From the NCBI GenBank assembly GCA_905205065.1, contig CAJLCI010000015.1:1-50071 (forward strand): DNA of 50,071 bases. The letters are read 5' to 3'. This DNA is from an uncultured Eubacteriales bacterium. GTDB lineage: Bacteria; Bacillota; Clostridia; Oscillospirales; CAG-272. Shown here piece after piece: positions 25,949 to 34,865 of the stretch. Made by a program: the position numbers and the translations under genes. The first letter of the stretch is position 1. Each line of letters opens with the position of its first letter. The notes beneath the pieces are model-generated. The model saw only the letters and a program-made list of their open reading frames with translations, did no database searches and was not told the origin of the DNA.

Positions 25949-26545
25949 ATGAATGGAATTGAGTTGTATTTTCCTGTTCGCGGAAGCGTAGTTCCGGATA
26001 CGCGCGAGGCTCTCAGATATATCGGAGTGACGTCGACCTCGCCGGATGACAAGCTGTTGTCGGTCGTTGAAGATGTAAAGACCGAGATAGTCCGCGCTGC
26101 GAAATATGCAGCTTGTTATACATCTGTGGACTGTGTTTACCGTGACGGCTTGATTATGCTCGGAGACCTTCCCGTACGCAGCAAGGATCTTGTGAAAAAT
26201 CTGAGCAACTGCGGCGCTGCCTTTATTTTTGCGGCTACATCAGGCGCGGAAATTGACAGACTGATTTCCCGTGAAATGGTAAAATCCTCAGTTAGAGGAC
26301 TTATTGCCGATTCTCTCGGCTCTGCGGCAATCGAGGCATTTTGTGATAATCTGAACAGAAGTCTGTCTGAAAATATAAAGACACGACCGCGTTTCAGTCC
26401 GGGATACGGAGATTTTAATATATCTTTTCAGAAAAATCTTATACAGATGCTTGACGCCAGACGAAAGATCGGACTTTCGCTTACCGACTCATGTATGATG
26501 ACTCCGTCAAAATCGGTGACTGCGGTTATCGGAATTGAATCCTGA
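25949..26545 (+). CDS. methionine synthase activation-domain protein (stand-alone)
   Basis: This 198-residue protein matches the B12-dependent methionine synthase activation domain, which in Escherichia coli is the C-terminal part of MetH and helps remethylate oxidised cob(II)alamin with SAM. The clearest block is the C-terminal RFSPGYGDFNISFQ, then LDARRKIGLSLTDSCMMTPSKS, where the SAM-binding Arg-x-x-x-Gly-Tyr motif stands. I start at 25949, with GGAGA upstream. It lies between metF and metH, which lacks this domain, so the two chains should act together. Confidence 0.88.
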   Translation: MNGIELYFPVRGSVVPDTREALRYIGVTSTSPDDKLLSVVEDVKTEIVRAAKYAACYTSVDCVYRDGLIMLGDLPVRSKDLVKNLSNCGAAFIFAATSGAEIDRLISREMVKSSVRGLIADSLGSAAIEAFCDNLNRSLSENIKTRPRFSPGYGDFNISFQKNLIQMLDARRKIGLSLTDSCMMTPSKSVTAVIGIES

Positions 26546-26623
26546 CGAACATATGCGGGGAGGATTTTATCGCGCGGCGGACCTGCGATTTAGATGAATT
26601 GAATTCCGAGAGGAAATAATTAT

Positions 26624-29032
26624 ATGAAAATAAAAGATAAACTTGGCAAAGAACGGCTTTACTTTGACGGCGGTATGGGCTCGCTTTTAATAGACCGCGG
26701 ATTGAAGGGCGGCGAGCTTCCGGAAACCTGGAATATAAACCGTCCTGATGAAATACAGGAAATTCATGAAGCATATATTCTGGCGGGTGCCGATATAATA
26801 ACTGCAAATACTTTTGGGGCAAACCCGTTAAAATTTGAGAATGCGGAAGAAATTATAACTGCAGGAATTAAGCTTGTTCGCAATGCGATTGATAAATGCG
26901 GACGCGGAGGATTTGCCGCATATGACGTCGGTCCTCTCGGAAAACTTCTGAAGCCCATCGGAGAGCTTGATTTTGAGGATGCAGTTTCATTGTTTGCGGC
27001 AGGTGTTAAGGCGGGGGCAGCAGCAGGAGCCGATCTTATTATTATCGAAACTATGAGCGACTGTCTTGAAACTAAGGCTGCGGTTCTTGCGGCTAAAGAA
27101 AACAGCGATTTGCCGGTATTTGTGACGAATGCTTATGATGCATCTCATAAGCTTATGACAGGGGCGTCTCCTGCGGCGATGGTTGCAATGCTTGAGGGAC
27201 TTCATGCAGACGCCATTGGCGTAAATTGCTCTCTTGGACCGGAACAGATGCTTCCGGTGGTAGAGGAGCTTATTAGATATGCTTCCGTTCCCGTTATTGT
27301 ACAGCCGAATGCAGGCCTTCCGAGAACTGTCGGAGGAAAAACCATTTATGACGTTGACGCGGAGGCTTTTTCAGATGTGATGGTTAAAATTGCTGAGATG
27401 GGAACTTCTATTCTCGGCGGATGCTGCGGTACTACGCCTGAATTTATTCGTCTTACCTCTGAGAAGACACGCCGGATTCCATATCTGCCTCCCGAACCTA
27501 AACATGATACTATTGTATCATCCTATAGTCGTGCTCTGGAGATAGGAAATTTTCCCGTTTTGATAGGTGAAAGAATTAATCCTACAGGCAAGAAGCGATT
27601 TAAACAGGCGCTTTGTGAGTCGGATGTCGATTATATACTCGGTGTTGGAATCGCCCAAGAGGAACAAGGGGCTCATATTCTTGATGTAAATGTCGGCCTG
27701 CCGGAAATTGATGAAGCTGATATGCTGTCTCGTGTGACAGCTTCCCTGCAAGCAGTAACAGATCTGCCTTTGCAAATTGATACGGTGGATACCGTAGCTA
27801 TGGAGCGGGCTCTTCGTCTTTACAACGGAAAGGCGATGATTAACTCTGTAAACGGAAAAGAAGAAAGTCTTAGATCGGTTTTGCCGATTGCAGCAAAATA
27901 CGGCGGAGTTATTGTTGCCCTTACGCTTTACGAACGGGGTATTCCTGATACGGCGGAGGAGCGGCTCCGAATAGCGGAAAAGATTGTCGCGCGGGCGGCC
28001 GAGTACGGAATACCTAAAAAGGACATTGTGGCTGATCCTTTGGCAATGACAATTTCAGCAAATCCTGACAGTGCGAATACTACGCTTCGTGCTGTCAGAC
28101 TCATAAAGGAAAGGCTCGGAATAAAGGTAAGTCTCGGTGTTTCAAATATTTCTTTCGGACTTCCTCAGCGAGAGCTTATAAATTCCGCATTTTTTCTTAT
28201 GGCGCTTGAAAATGGACTTGACTGTGCAATTCTGAATCCGGCGTCGGCTGAGATGATGAAAAGCTATTATACATATCTGGCGCTTACCGGACGTGATGAA
28301 GCATGCGGACGCTATATTGAGTTCGCCGAGGGGTATAAATGTATCAGTGATGCGGCAGCTAATGGCGTAGCGCCTGTCAGCGGCAGGGGAAAAACTGAAT
28401 CCGGGCTGAGATACTGTATTGAGAAAGGACTTACTGAGGCGGCAATACAGGCTGCCGGGCAGCTTCTGGAACACGATAGTCCGACAGATGTTATAGATCG
28501 TGAGATAATTCCGGCTCTTGATGAGGTCGGGCGTGGTTTTGAACGTAAAACTGTATATCTGCCTCAGCTTCTGATGAGTGCCGAGGCTGCCAAAGCGGCT
28601 TTTGAGGTTGTCAGATCCAAGCTTACCCGTGACAGCGACAAACGCGGTGACAAAGTTGTTCTTGCAACGGTAAAGGGAGATATACATGACATTGGAAAAA
28701 ACATTGTTAAAGTTCTTCTTGAAAATTACGGATTTGAAGTTATAGATCTTGGAAGAGATGTTCCTCCCGAAAGGGTTTATGAGGCTGTTGTACAAAGCGG
28801 CGCAAGGCTTGTCGGACTCAGTGCTCTGATGACGACTACAGTTCCCGCGATGGAAGATACAGTAAGGCTTATTCATGAAAAGTGTCCAGGTATTAAAACC
28901 GTTGTGGGAGGCGCGGTGCTGACGCAAGAATATGCTGATATGATCGGCGCTGACTTTTACTCTAAAGACGCCATGCAGACAGTTCGTTGCGCCGAAAAAA
29001 TATATTCGGAATTTCATACGGCTGATCTGTAA
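26624..29032 (+). CDS. metH: cobalamin-dependent methionine synthase lacking the activation domain
   Basis: MetH moves a methyl group from methyl-THF to homocysteine through cobalamin. The 802 residues hold, in order, a homocysteine-binding barrel (about 1-290, zinc ligands Cys202, Cys267, Cys268 in GVNCSLGP and GGCCGTTPE), a pterin-binding barrel (about 310-570, with IGERINPTGKKR), the helical cap (about 590-670) and the B12 domain (about 675-795, lower-ligand His688 in DIHDIGKN). The usual C-terminal activation domain is missing, hence 802 and not about 1200 residues; it is encoded by the preceding gene. The ribosome binding site is GAGAGGAAA. Confidence 0.94.
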   Translation: MKIKDKLGKERLYFDGGMGSLLIDRGLKGGELPETWNINRPDEIQEIHEAYILAGADIITANTFGANPLKFENAEEIITAGIKLVRNAIDKCGRGGFAAYDVGPLGKLLKPIGELDFEDAVSLFAAGVKAGAAAGADLIIIETMSDCLETKAAVLAAKENSDLPVFVTNAYDASHKLMTGASPAAMVAMLEGLHADAIGVNCSLGPEQMLPVVEELIRYASVPVIVQPNAGLPRTVGGKTIYDVDAEAFSDVMVKIAEMGTSILGGCCGTTPEFIRLTSEKTRRIPYLPPEPKHDTIVSSYSRALEIGNFPVLIGERINPTGKKRFKQALCESDVDYILGVGIAQEEQGAHILDVNVGLPEIDEADMLSRVTASLQAVTDLPLQIDTVDTVAMERALRLYNGKAMINSVNGKEESLRSVLPIAAKYGGVIVALTLYERGIPDTAEERLRIAEKIVARAAEYGIPKKDIVADPLAMTISANPDSANTTLRAVRLIKERLGIKVSLGVSNISFGLPQRELINSAFFLMALENGLDCAILNPASAEMMKSYYTYLALTGRDEACGRYIEFAEGYKCISDAAANGVAPVSGRGKTESGLRYCIEKGLTEAAIQAAGQLLEHDSPTDVIDREIIPALDEVGRGFERKTVYLPQLLMSAEAAKAAFEVVRSKLTRDSDKRGDKVVLATVKGDIHDIGKNIVKVLLENYGFEVIDLGRDVPPERVYEAVVQSGARLVGLSALMTTTVPAMEDTVRLIHEKCPGIKTVVGGAVLTQEYADMIGADFYSKDAMQTVRCAEKIYSEFHTADL

Positions 29033-29042
29033 ATTAAAAAAA

Positions 29043-29081
29043 ACAAGAGCTTCGTTACAGTTGCTGTAACGGAGCTCTTGT
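29043..29081. terminator. bidirectional terminator, metH / aldo-keto reductase
   Basis: An 18-bp stem with one G-U pair (29043-29060 with 29064-29081) closes a 3-base loop. An A-run on its left gives a T-run for leftward transcripts. Confidence 0.85.
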
Positions 29082-29323
29082 TATAGTTCGTATTTTATCT
29101 GTAAAATATCATAATCTATGTCACAATATTAATTAAATCTGCAATTATTATATGGAAACCTGCAACAGATTTTTTTACTGTTTAGTTAAATATAAAAGGG
29201 GTATATTCAATGATAAAAATCAGTAGTAAATCCTGTCCGATATGGATTGGCAGGAGATTTCAGTTATGCCGTTTTTCCTGAATGTATCTGATGAAACCCG
29301 ATTGTCAGTTAGTTCATTTAAAC

Positions 29324-30466
29324 TTACTTTGAAAGGTTCATTTCAAATTCTTTAGCTGTTTCATCCAACAGATTTCGTATTTTCAGGTTTTGCGGACACA
29401 CGTTTTCACATCTTCCGCATCTGACACAGGAGGATGCTTTTCCGTGCCCTCCGGAGGTGTTGACCGAATAATAGTAATCACTATTCCAGTTTTGATACTG
29501 ACGCTTTGACGAAAGACACGCCAAAAGCTCAGGAATTTTTATTTTTTGCGGACATACCGGTGCGCAGTAATGACAGGCGGTGCATCCTGTATCGTATTCT
29601 GACGCGAGTATCTGAGCAGCCTTTTGTACAGCGTTTTTTTCCTTTTCGGAAAGCGGTACAAAATTTTCCATATATCCAATATTATCTCTTAGCTGATCCA
29701 AATTGCTCATTCCTGATAGTACCATTGCAACTCCTTTATGTGATGCCGCGAATCTGACGGCATATGACGCGGGACTGCCGTTTCCGGCGTCAGAGAGAAT
29801 TTTTTCAGCTTCGTATGGGAGCTTGGCGAGTTTTCCCCCCTTTACCGGTTCCATAACTATTACCGGTTTATTAAACTTTACGCAGGTTTGCCATACGGCT
29901 CGGCTCTGTATACCTGCATCTTCATAATCGCGGTAATTGAACTGTATCTGAACGGTTTCAATTTCAGGATGATCTGTAAGAATTTTCTCAAGAAGTTCCG
30001 GAGAATCGTGGTAACTTATTCCTATATGGCGTATTTTCCCTTCTGAGCGAAGTCTTGCTGCGATTGCAAATGCGTTTGCATCTAAAAATTTATAGTAGTT
30101 TTTTCCGTTTATTGCGTGCATCAGATATAGATCAAAATATGACACTCCGCAGGTTTCAAGCTGATTTTCAAACAATGGTATAATGTCTTTTTCGTCAGTG
30201 AAAAACTCGCCTGACAGCTTGTTGGTTAAAAAATAATCATCACGTTTGTATCTGTCTGTGAGACATTCCTTTACGGCTTTTTCACTTTTGCCTCCAATGT
30301 ATCCATGTGCCGTATCAAAATAATTAAAGCCGCGGTCTATAAATTCGTCAAACATTTTTTTAGTTTGTTCAGTATCTATAATTCCGTTGTCGCCCACATC
30401 ACCTGACAGCATCGGAAGACGCATAACGCCGAATCCGAGTTTTTTTTCACCAAAGTTTATTTTCAT
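29324..30466 (-). CDS. aldo/keto reductase with C-terminal ferredoxin domain (second copy)
   Basis: The domain order equals that of the gene at 10854-11987: an aldo/keto reductase barrel (GFGVMRLP, NYFDTAHGYIGGKSE with the catalytic Tyr, SYFDLYLMHA) followed by two ferredoxin clusters (CTACHYCAPVCPQ and CVRCGRCENVCPQ). The two proteins differ clearly, so they are old paralogs. The 380-residue length is normal. AAGGAAA lies before the ATG. It has its own strong promoter (30526-30555). The substrate is unknown; a link with the divergent glycerol dehydrogenase is possible but not shown. Confidence 0.88.
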   Translation of the reverse strand: MKINFGEKKLGFGVMRLPMLSGDVGDNGIIDTEQTKKMFDEFIDRGFNYFDTAHGYIGGKSEKAVKECLTDRYKRDDYFLTNKLSGEFFTDEKDIIPLFENQLETCGVSYFDLYLMHAINGKNYYKFLDANAFAIAARLRSEGKIRHIGISYHDSPELLEKILTDHPEIETVQIQFNYRDYEDAGIQSRAVWQTCVKFNKPVIVMEPVKGGKLAKLPYEAEKILSDAGNGSPASYAVRFAASHKGVAMVLSGMSNLDQLRDNIGYMENFVPLSEKEKNAVQKAAQILASEYDTGCTACHYCAPVCPQKIKIPELLACLSSKRQYQNWNSDYYYSVNTSGGHGKASSCVRCGRCENVCPQNLKIRNLLDETAKEFEMNLSK

Positions 30467-30525
30467 ATATCAAAATTTCCTTAATTAATATAATATTTGT
30501 ATCATTTTAAATTACTTTCATCTGC

Positions 30526-30555
30526 ATTATACAGCAGGTCATTTGAATTTGTCAA
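30526..30555 (-). promoter_or_regulatory. promoter of the second aldo/keto reductase gene
   Basis: Read leftward, TTGACA (30550-30555) and TATAAT (30526-30531) are 18 bases apart, both consensus hexamers. Confidence 0.75.
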
Positions 30556-30694
30556 CGCTTAAAGAGCTCTGATTACGGTTTTATTTGTATAAACCACTTC
30601 AGGGGAAGATATAACTAATATATGCAGATACAGGCCGGTAAAACAGATTATCGCCAAAAACGGACGTTTTTTTGAAATTTTAACAAAAAGATAA

Positions 30695-30723
30695 TTGACA
30701 AAGCCGGAGAGTAATGCTATTAT
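30695..30723 (+). promoter_or_regulatory. glycerol dehydrogenase promoter
   Basis: TTGACA (30695-30700) and TATTAT (30718-30723) are 17 bases apart, with a start about 100 bases before the ATG at 30828. The region 30467-30827 holds this promoter and the divergent one; no further signals were seen. Confidence 0.75.
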
Positions 30724-30827
30724 TTTATATGTAATACGTTTGAATATTGGTAATTGGTCGATGTGATAGAGGGATAATCCTTTTTCATAAATACAATTTT
30801 GTCAATAGGAAGGGTATGGTGATTTTT

Positions 30828-31928
30828 ATGGCTAAAATTTTAATAAGCCCAAGCAAGTATGTTCAAGCGGCGGGTGAGATGTCTAAGCTTGGAGGCTACG
30901 CTGAAAAATACGGTAAAAAAGCTTTGGTTTTAATTACCTCGTCAGGATACCGCAGAATCGGAGATATCGTTGACGCAAGCTTTTCCGGAAAGCAAACAAC
31001 AGCTGTTTATGAATACTTTGGCGGTGAGTGCTCAAAAAATGAAATTAACCGCTTAACATCGATCGTAAGCGAAAAGGGATGCGATGTTATTATCGGCATT
31101 GGTGGCGGTAAAATTCTTGACACGGCAAAGGCTGTCGCTTACTATAAAGATCTTCCCGTTTTGATTTGTCCGACAGTAGCTTCTACCGACGCTCCATGTA
31201 GCGCGTTGTCTGTTATATATACGGACGACGGCGTGTTTGAGGAGTATCTTTTCCTTCCTGCAAATCCTAATATGGTATTGATGGATACCGATATTATTGT
31301 AAAATCTCCTGTACGCCTTACAGTTTCCGGAATGGGCGATGCCCTTGCGACATATTTTGAGGCTCGTGCATGCAGAGACAGCGGAGCTTTGACATGTGCG
31401 GGTGGTAATGTGACAGAAGCTGCAATGGCTCTTGCGAGACTTTGCTTTGATACTCTTATGGACGAGGGTGTAAAAGCCAAAATCGCGCTTGAAGCTGGAG
31501 CATGCACTCCGGCGGTTGAAAAGATTGTCGAGGCAAACACGTTGCTCAGCGGAATTGGTTTTGAAAGTGGGGGACTTGCCGGAGCTCACGCAATTCACAA
31601 CGGACTTACAGTACTTGAAGAATGTCATAAAATGAATCACGGTGAAAAGGTTGCTTTCGGAACGATTACTCAGCTTGTTCTTGAAAATATGCCGGGAGAT
31701 GAACTTGAGGATATTATACTTTGGTGTATAGAACTCGGCCTTCCTGTCACTCTTGCCGAGCTTGGAATTGCAGAAGCGACTGACGAAAAGCTTATGTCCG
31801 TTGCGGAGGCTGCCTGCTCGGAAAATGATACGCTTCACAACATGCCTTTCCCTGTAACACCGGAGACAGTTTGTGCCGCGCTTAAGGCTGCCGATGCTTA
31901 TGGCAGATATTATCTTGGACAACAGTAA
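30828..31928 (+). CDS. gldA: glycerol dehydrogenase, NAD-dependent
   Basis: GldA oxidises glycerol to dihydroxyacetone with NAD+, or works in reverse. The 366-residue protein belongs to the Zn-type iron-containing alcohol dehydrogenase family: VIIGIGGGKILDTAKA for NAD binding, CPTVASTDAPCSALSV, and metal ligands Asp171 (MGDALATYFEA), His254 (AHAIHNGL) and His271 (HGEKVAFG). I start at 30828 (MAKIL); the ATG at 30816 is within two bases of the GGAAGG site. It is followed after about 90 bp by nfnA, so its NADH could feed the Nfn pair; this is an inference. Confidence 0.92.
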   Translation: MAKILISPSKYVQAAGEMSKLGGYAEKYGKKALVLITSSGYRRIGDIVDASFSGKQTTAVYEYFGGECSKNEINRLTSIVSEKGCDVIIGIGGGKILDTAKAVAYYKDLPVLICPTVASTDAPCSALSVIYTDDGVFEEYLFLPANPNMVLMDTDIIVKSPVRLTVSGMGDALATYFEARACRDSGALTCAGGNVTEAAMALARLCFDTLMDEGVKAKIALEAGACTPAVEKIVEANTLLSGIGFESGGLAGAHAIHNGLTVLEECHKMNHGEKVAFGTITQLVLENMPGDELEDIILWCIELGLPVTLAELGIAEATDEKLMSVAEAACSENDTLHNMPFPVTPETVCAALKAADAYGRYYLGQQ

Positions 31929-32014
31929 TTTTTCGGATTGCTATGGAAACCGGCTGCCGTATTTTTGCTGCCGGTTTTCGTTTTTGCATATTATCTGAAA
32001 GGAATTTAACCGTT

Positions 32015-32881
32015 ATGTATAAAATCATTAGGAAAGAAGTGTTGAACCCTACTATTACACTTCTTGAGATCGAGGCTCCCTTTGTTGCAAAAAAGGCGAA
32101 GCCCGGACAGTTTATTATTCTCCGTATTGACGAAAAGGGAGAACGCCTTCCGCTGACAATCGGCGGCTTTGACAGGGAGAAGGGAACTGTTACAATTATA
32201 TTTCAGCTTGTCGGACTGACAACCAAGGCCCTTGCAAAGCTCAATCCCGGAGATTATCTGCTTGATTTTGTCGGACCGCTCGGAATGCCTACCGAAACCG
32301 AAGGAATAAAACGCGTATGCGTAATCGGCGGAGGATTGGGGACTGCGATTGCTTATCCCGTTGCCAAGGGCTTTCATGACGCGGGTGCTGAGACGGACGT
32401 GATTGTCGGATTCAGAAATAAAGATCTTGTGATTCTGGAGGACGATTTCAGAAATGCCTGTGACAATTTCTATATTATGACCGATGACGGCAGTTACGGC
32501 GAACAGGGCTTTACCACAACTAAGGAAAAACAGCTTCTGGAGAGCGGAAAAAAGTATGATGTTATTATAGCTATAGGTCCGGTTCCCATGATGAAATTTG
32601 TGGTAAAGACAGCGGAGCCTTTTGGCGTTCCTACCCGTGTTTCGCTAAACCCGATAATGATTGACGGTACGGGAATGTGCGGAGGATGCAGAGTTACGGT
32701 CGGCGGAAAAATGAAATTTGCCTGCGTTGACGGGCCCGAATTTGACGGTTATGAAGTAGATTTTGACGAGCTTATGAACCGTAACGGAGCTTTCCGAAGC
32801 CAGGAATCGGAAATGACAGAAAAACATATGTGTCGCTTTGAAAAGCTGGGACATGAAATGATTCCTCAGGGGGACAATTGA
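32015..32881 (+). CDS. nfnA: NfnA-like ferredoxin:NADP+ oxidoreductase small subunit
   Basis: The 288-residue protein has an FAD-binding beta barrel, an NAD(H)-binding Rossmann part (RVCVIGGGLGTAIAYPVA) and a C-terminal [2Fe-2S] motif (GTGMCGGCRV, Cys222 and Cys225, with a further Cys about 14 residues on). This matches the dihydroorotate dehydrogenase electron-transfer / sulfide dehydrogenase beta type. With its partner it forms NfnAB, which bifurcates electrons of NADPH to NAD+ and ferredoxin, or reverses this. AAAGGA lies before the ATG at 32015. The stop lies two bases before the start of the next gene. Confidence 0.9.
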   Translation: MYKIIRKEVLNPTITLLEIEAPFVAKKAKPGQFIILRIDEKGERLPLTIGGFDREKGTVTIIFQLVGLTTKALAKLNPGDYLLDFVGPLGMPTETEGIKRVCVIGGGLGTAIAYPVAKGFHDAGAETDVIVGFRNKDLVILEDDFRNACDNFYIMTDDGSYGEQGFTTTKEKQLLESGKKYDVIIAIGPVPMMKFVVKTAEPFGVPTRVSLNPIMIDGTGMCGGCRVTVGGKMKFACVDGPEFDGYEVDFDELMNRNGAFRSQESEMTEKHMCRFEKLGHEMIPQGDN

Positions 32882-32883
32882 CT

Positions 32884-34302
32884 ATGCCTAATATGAGTGC
32901 CAAAAAAACGCCGATGCCGACTCAGGACGCTTCGGTGCGCGCGAGAAATTTTGACGAGGTAGCTACCGGATATACTGCCGAAATGGCGAAAGCTGAGGCA
33001 ACACGCTGTCTGGGATGTAAAAACATGCCGTGCGTATCAGGCTGTCCCGTAAATGTCCAGATTCCTCATTTTATAAAGAAAATAGCCGATGGAGATTTTG
33101 AGGGAGCTTATCAGGTTATTGCGGATACAAATGCTTTGCCTGCCATTTCCGGACGTGTCTGTCCTCAGGAATCTCAATGCGAATGCAAATGTGTACGCGG
33201 TATTAAAACCGAGCCGGTCGGAATCGGCAGACTGGAGCGATTTGCAGCCGATTATCATCGCAGACACGGCGAAGATAAGCTTGAAAAGCCAGCGTCAAAC
33301 GGACATAAGGTTGCGGTCGTAGGCTCAGGTCCGTCCGGACTTACGTGCGCTGCGGATCTTGCCAAAATGGGTTATGAAGTTTCGGTTTTTGAGGCTTTTC
33401 ATACGCCCGGAGGCGTGCTTGTATATGGAATTCCTGAATTTCGTCTGCCTAAGGATATAGTTGGCGGAGAGGTTGATAAGCTTAAAAAGCTCGGTGTAAA
33501 TATCATGACTGATATGGTAATCGGAAAGGTTCTTTCTATCGATGATTTGATTGACGAAATGCATTTTGAAGCTGTTTTTATAGGAACGGGCGCAGGACTT
33601 CCCAAGTTTATGAATATTCCCGGAGAGGGACTCGCCGGAGTTTGTTCCGCTAACGAATATTTAACAAGAATCAACCTTATGAAGGGATATCTTCCTGATT
33701 ATGATACGCCTGTTTTGCGCTCAAAGGCGGCGGCGATTGTCGGCGGAGGAAACGTCGCAATGGATGCATGTCGCTGTGCCATGAGGATAGGAGCGGAAAG
33801 GGTTTATATAATTTACCGGAGAAGCGAAGCGGAAATACCTGCCCGCGCTGAGGAAATCGAGCACGCAAAGGAAGAGGGCATAGAGTTTATGACGTTGTGT
33901 AATCCGGTAGAAATTATCGGTGGCAAAGATGCGGACGGAAAACCTACAGGACATGTTTCGGCAATTAAGTGTATACGGATGGAGCTGGGAGAACCTGATG
34001 CATCCGGCAGACGCAGTCCGGTTGAAATACCCGGAAGCGAGTTCACGCTTGATGTTGATACGGTTATAATGGCGCTTGGAACATCTCCTAATCCGCTGAT
34101 ACGTTCAACTACACCGGGACTTGAGGCCAATAAAAGAGGTTGCCTTGTTGTCGGTGAGGATACCGTTTCCACCACACGCGAAGGGGTATTTGCTGGAGGA
34201 GACGCTGTAACTGGTGCAGCTACCGTAATACTTGCAATGGGCGCAGGAAAAAAAGCAGCTTCTGCAATCGATGAGTACATTAAAACAAAAAAAGCTAAAT
34301 AA
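32884..34302 (+). CDS. nfnB: NfnB-like large subunit (glutamate synthase small-subunit fold)
   Basis: The 472-residue protein has an N-terminal region with two [4Fe-4S] clusters (CLGCKNMPCVSGCP from Cys42, then CPQESQCECKC) and an FAD/NADPH-binding core (VAVVGSGPSGLTCAADLA, and AAIVGGGNVAMDACR for NADPH). No glutamate synthase large subunit is adjacent. The tight coupling to nfnA (2-bp gap, AGGGGG ribosome binding site) therefore favours NfnB over GltD. FAD in this subunit is the bifurcation site in known enzymes. The transcript ends at the terminator 34314-34355. Confidence 0.9.
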   Translation: MPNMSAKKTPMPTQDASVRARNFDEVATGYTAEMAKAEATRCLGCKNMPCVSGCPVNVQIPHFIKKIADGDFEGAYQVIADTNALPAISGRVCPQESQCECKCVRGIKTEPVGIGRLERFAADYHRRHGEDKLEKPASNGHKVAVVGSGPSGLTCAADLAKMGYEVSVFEAFHTPGGVLVYGIPEFRLPKDIVGGEVDKLKKLGVNIMTDMVIGKVLSIDDLIDEMHFEAVFIGTGAGLPKFMNIPGEGLAGVCSANEYLTRINLMKGYLPDYDTPVLRSKAAAIVGGGNVAMDACRCAMRIGAERVYIIYRRSEAEIPARAEEIEHAKEEGIEFMTLCNPVEIIGGKDADGKPTGHVSAIKCIRMELGEPDASGRRSPVEIPGSEFTLDVDTVIMALGTSPNPLIRSTTPGLEANKRGCLVVGEDTVSTTREGVFAGGDAVTGAATVILAMGAGKKAASAIDEYIKTKKAK

Positions 34303-34313
34303 TAAATTTTTTT

Positions 34314-34355
34314 GAGAGACTTTTGTGAGACCATGGAAGAAAGTCTCTCTTTTTA
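34314..34355 (+). terminator. nfnAB terminator
   Basis: GAGAGACTTT (34314-34323) pairs with AAAGTCTCTC (34340-34349), followed by TTTTT. It lies 12 bases after the nfnB stop. Confidence 0.9.
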
Positions 34356-34481
34356 TATGTTTATATATATGATTTTTGTAATTGCAAGAATTGTGGTTTC
34401 TGTTGTTGTGTTGTTATAGCTGTTGTAGATGCTACAGTTGTTGTGGCTGTTTGTGAAATGAATGCTGCAGTTGCTGTGGAT

Positions 34482-34565
34482 GCTGCAGTAGTCTGGCCGT
34501 TCTGTGAATGCTGCAGTAGTCTGGCCGTTCTGTGAATGCTGTAGTAGTCTGGCCGCTCTGTGAAT
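34482..34565 (+). repeat. tandem repeat, 28-bp unit, 3 copies, within a larger TG-rich quasi-repeat
   Basis: Three 28-bp copies begin GCTGYAGTAGTCTGGCC and end CTGTGAAT (34482-34509, 34510-34537, 34538-34565) with two or three differences. They lie within a longer block (about 34395-34615) of loose GCTGTTGTA-like units. It is not coding in a convincing frame. Confidence 0.93.
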
Positions 34566-34763
34566 GCTGTAGCTATTGTAGCTGTTGTAATTGCAGTAAC
34601 TGATGTGACTATTGTGTCATCATCGAAATTTTATTTGCGGAAAAAATAAATTATATTACTCGAATGCTGATGTGTATAGATAGGAAATCATAAGAGGGTG
34701 AATATAAATAAACTGACAAATAAAGATGCAAAGCTGTAATATTTGTAAAATGCTATGCTTATC

Positions 34764-34792
34764 TTGAAATTTTCTTTATAGTATGGTATACT
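34764..34792 (+). promoter_or_regulatory. promoter of the first dockerin gene
   Basis: TTGAAA (34764-34769) and TATACT (34787-34792) are 17 bases apart, identical in hexamers and spacing to the promoter at 36011-36039. Confidence 0.75.
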
Positions 34793-34865
34793 TTTAATTA
34801 ACGGATGATGTAAATGATAATAGAAAAAAATCAGATATAGATGACTTAGAGAGGGGAAACCTAAA

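Larger units (their letters stand above)
34303..34865. other. nfnB-dockerin gene intergenic region
   Basis: The 563 bp hold the nfnAB terminator, the TG-rich repeat block, and then an AT-rich upstream region for the first dockerin gene, with a promoter at 34764-34792. Bases 34690-34865 resemble 35930-36112 (the second dockerin gene), notably the GCAAARCTGTARTATTTGT stretch. Confidence 0.6.

Noticed and set aside
26624..29032. MetH truncated by mutation
   Set aside because: The missing activation domain is present as an intact gene just upstream, so the split is a stable arrangement.
31053..31922. Long open frame opposite gldA
   Set aside because: It is the shadow of a well-supported gene, with an odd amino acid make-up and no ribosome binding site. 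The same holds for the long frames opposite metH (28142-29017), nfnB (33813-34334) and the DUF8091-like gene (48983-49711).
32884..34302. Glutamate synthase small subunit (gltD)
   Set aside because: No large subunit is adjacent, and the gene is tightly coupled to an NfnA-type gene, so NfnB is the better call.
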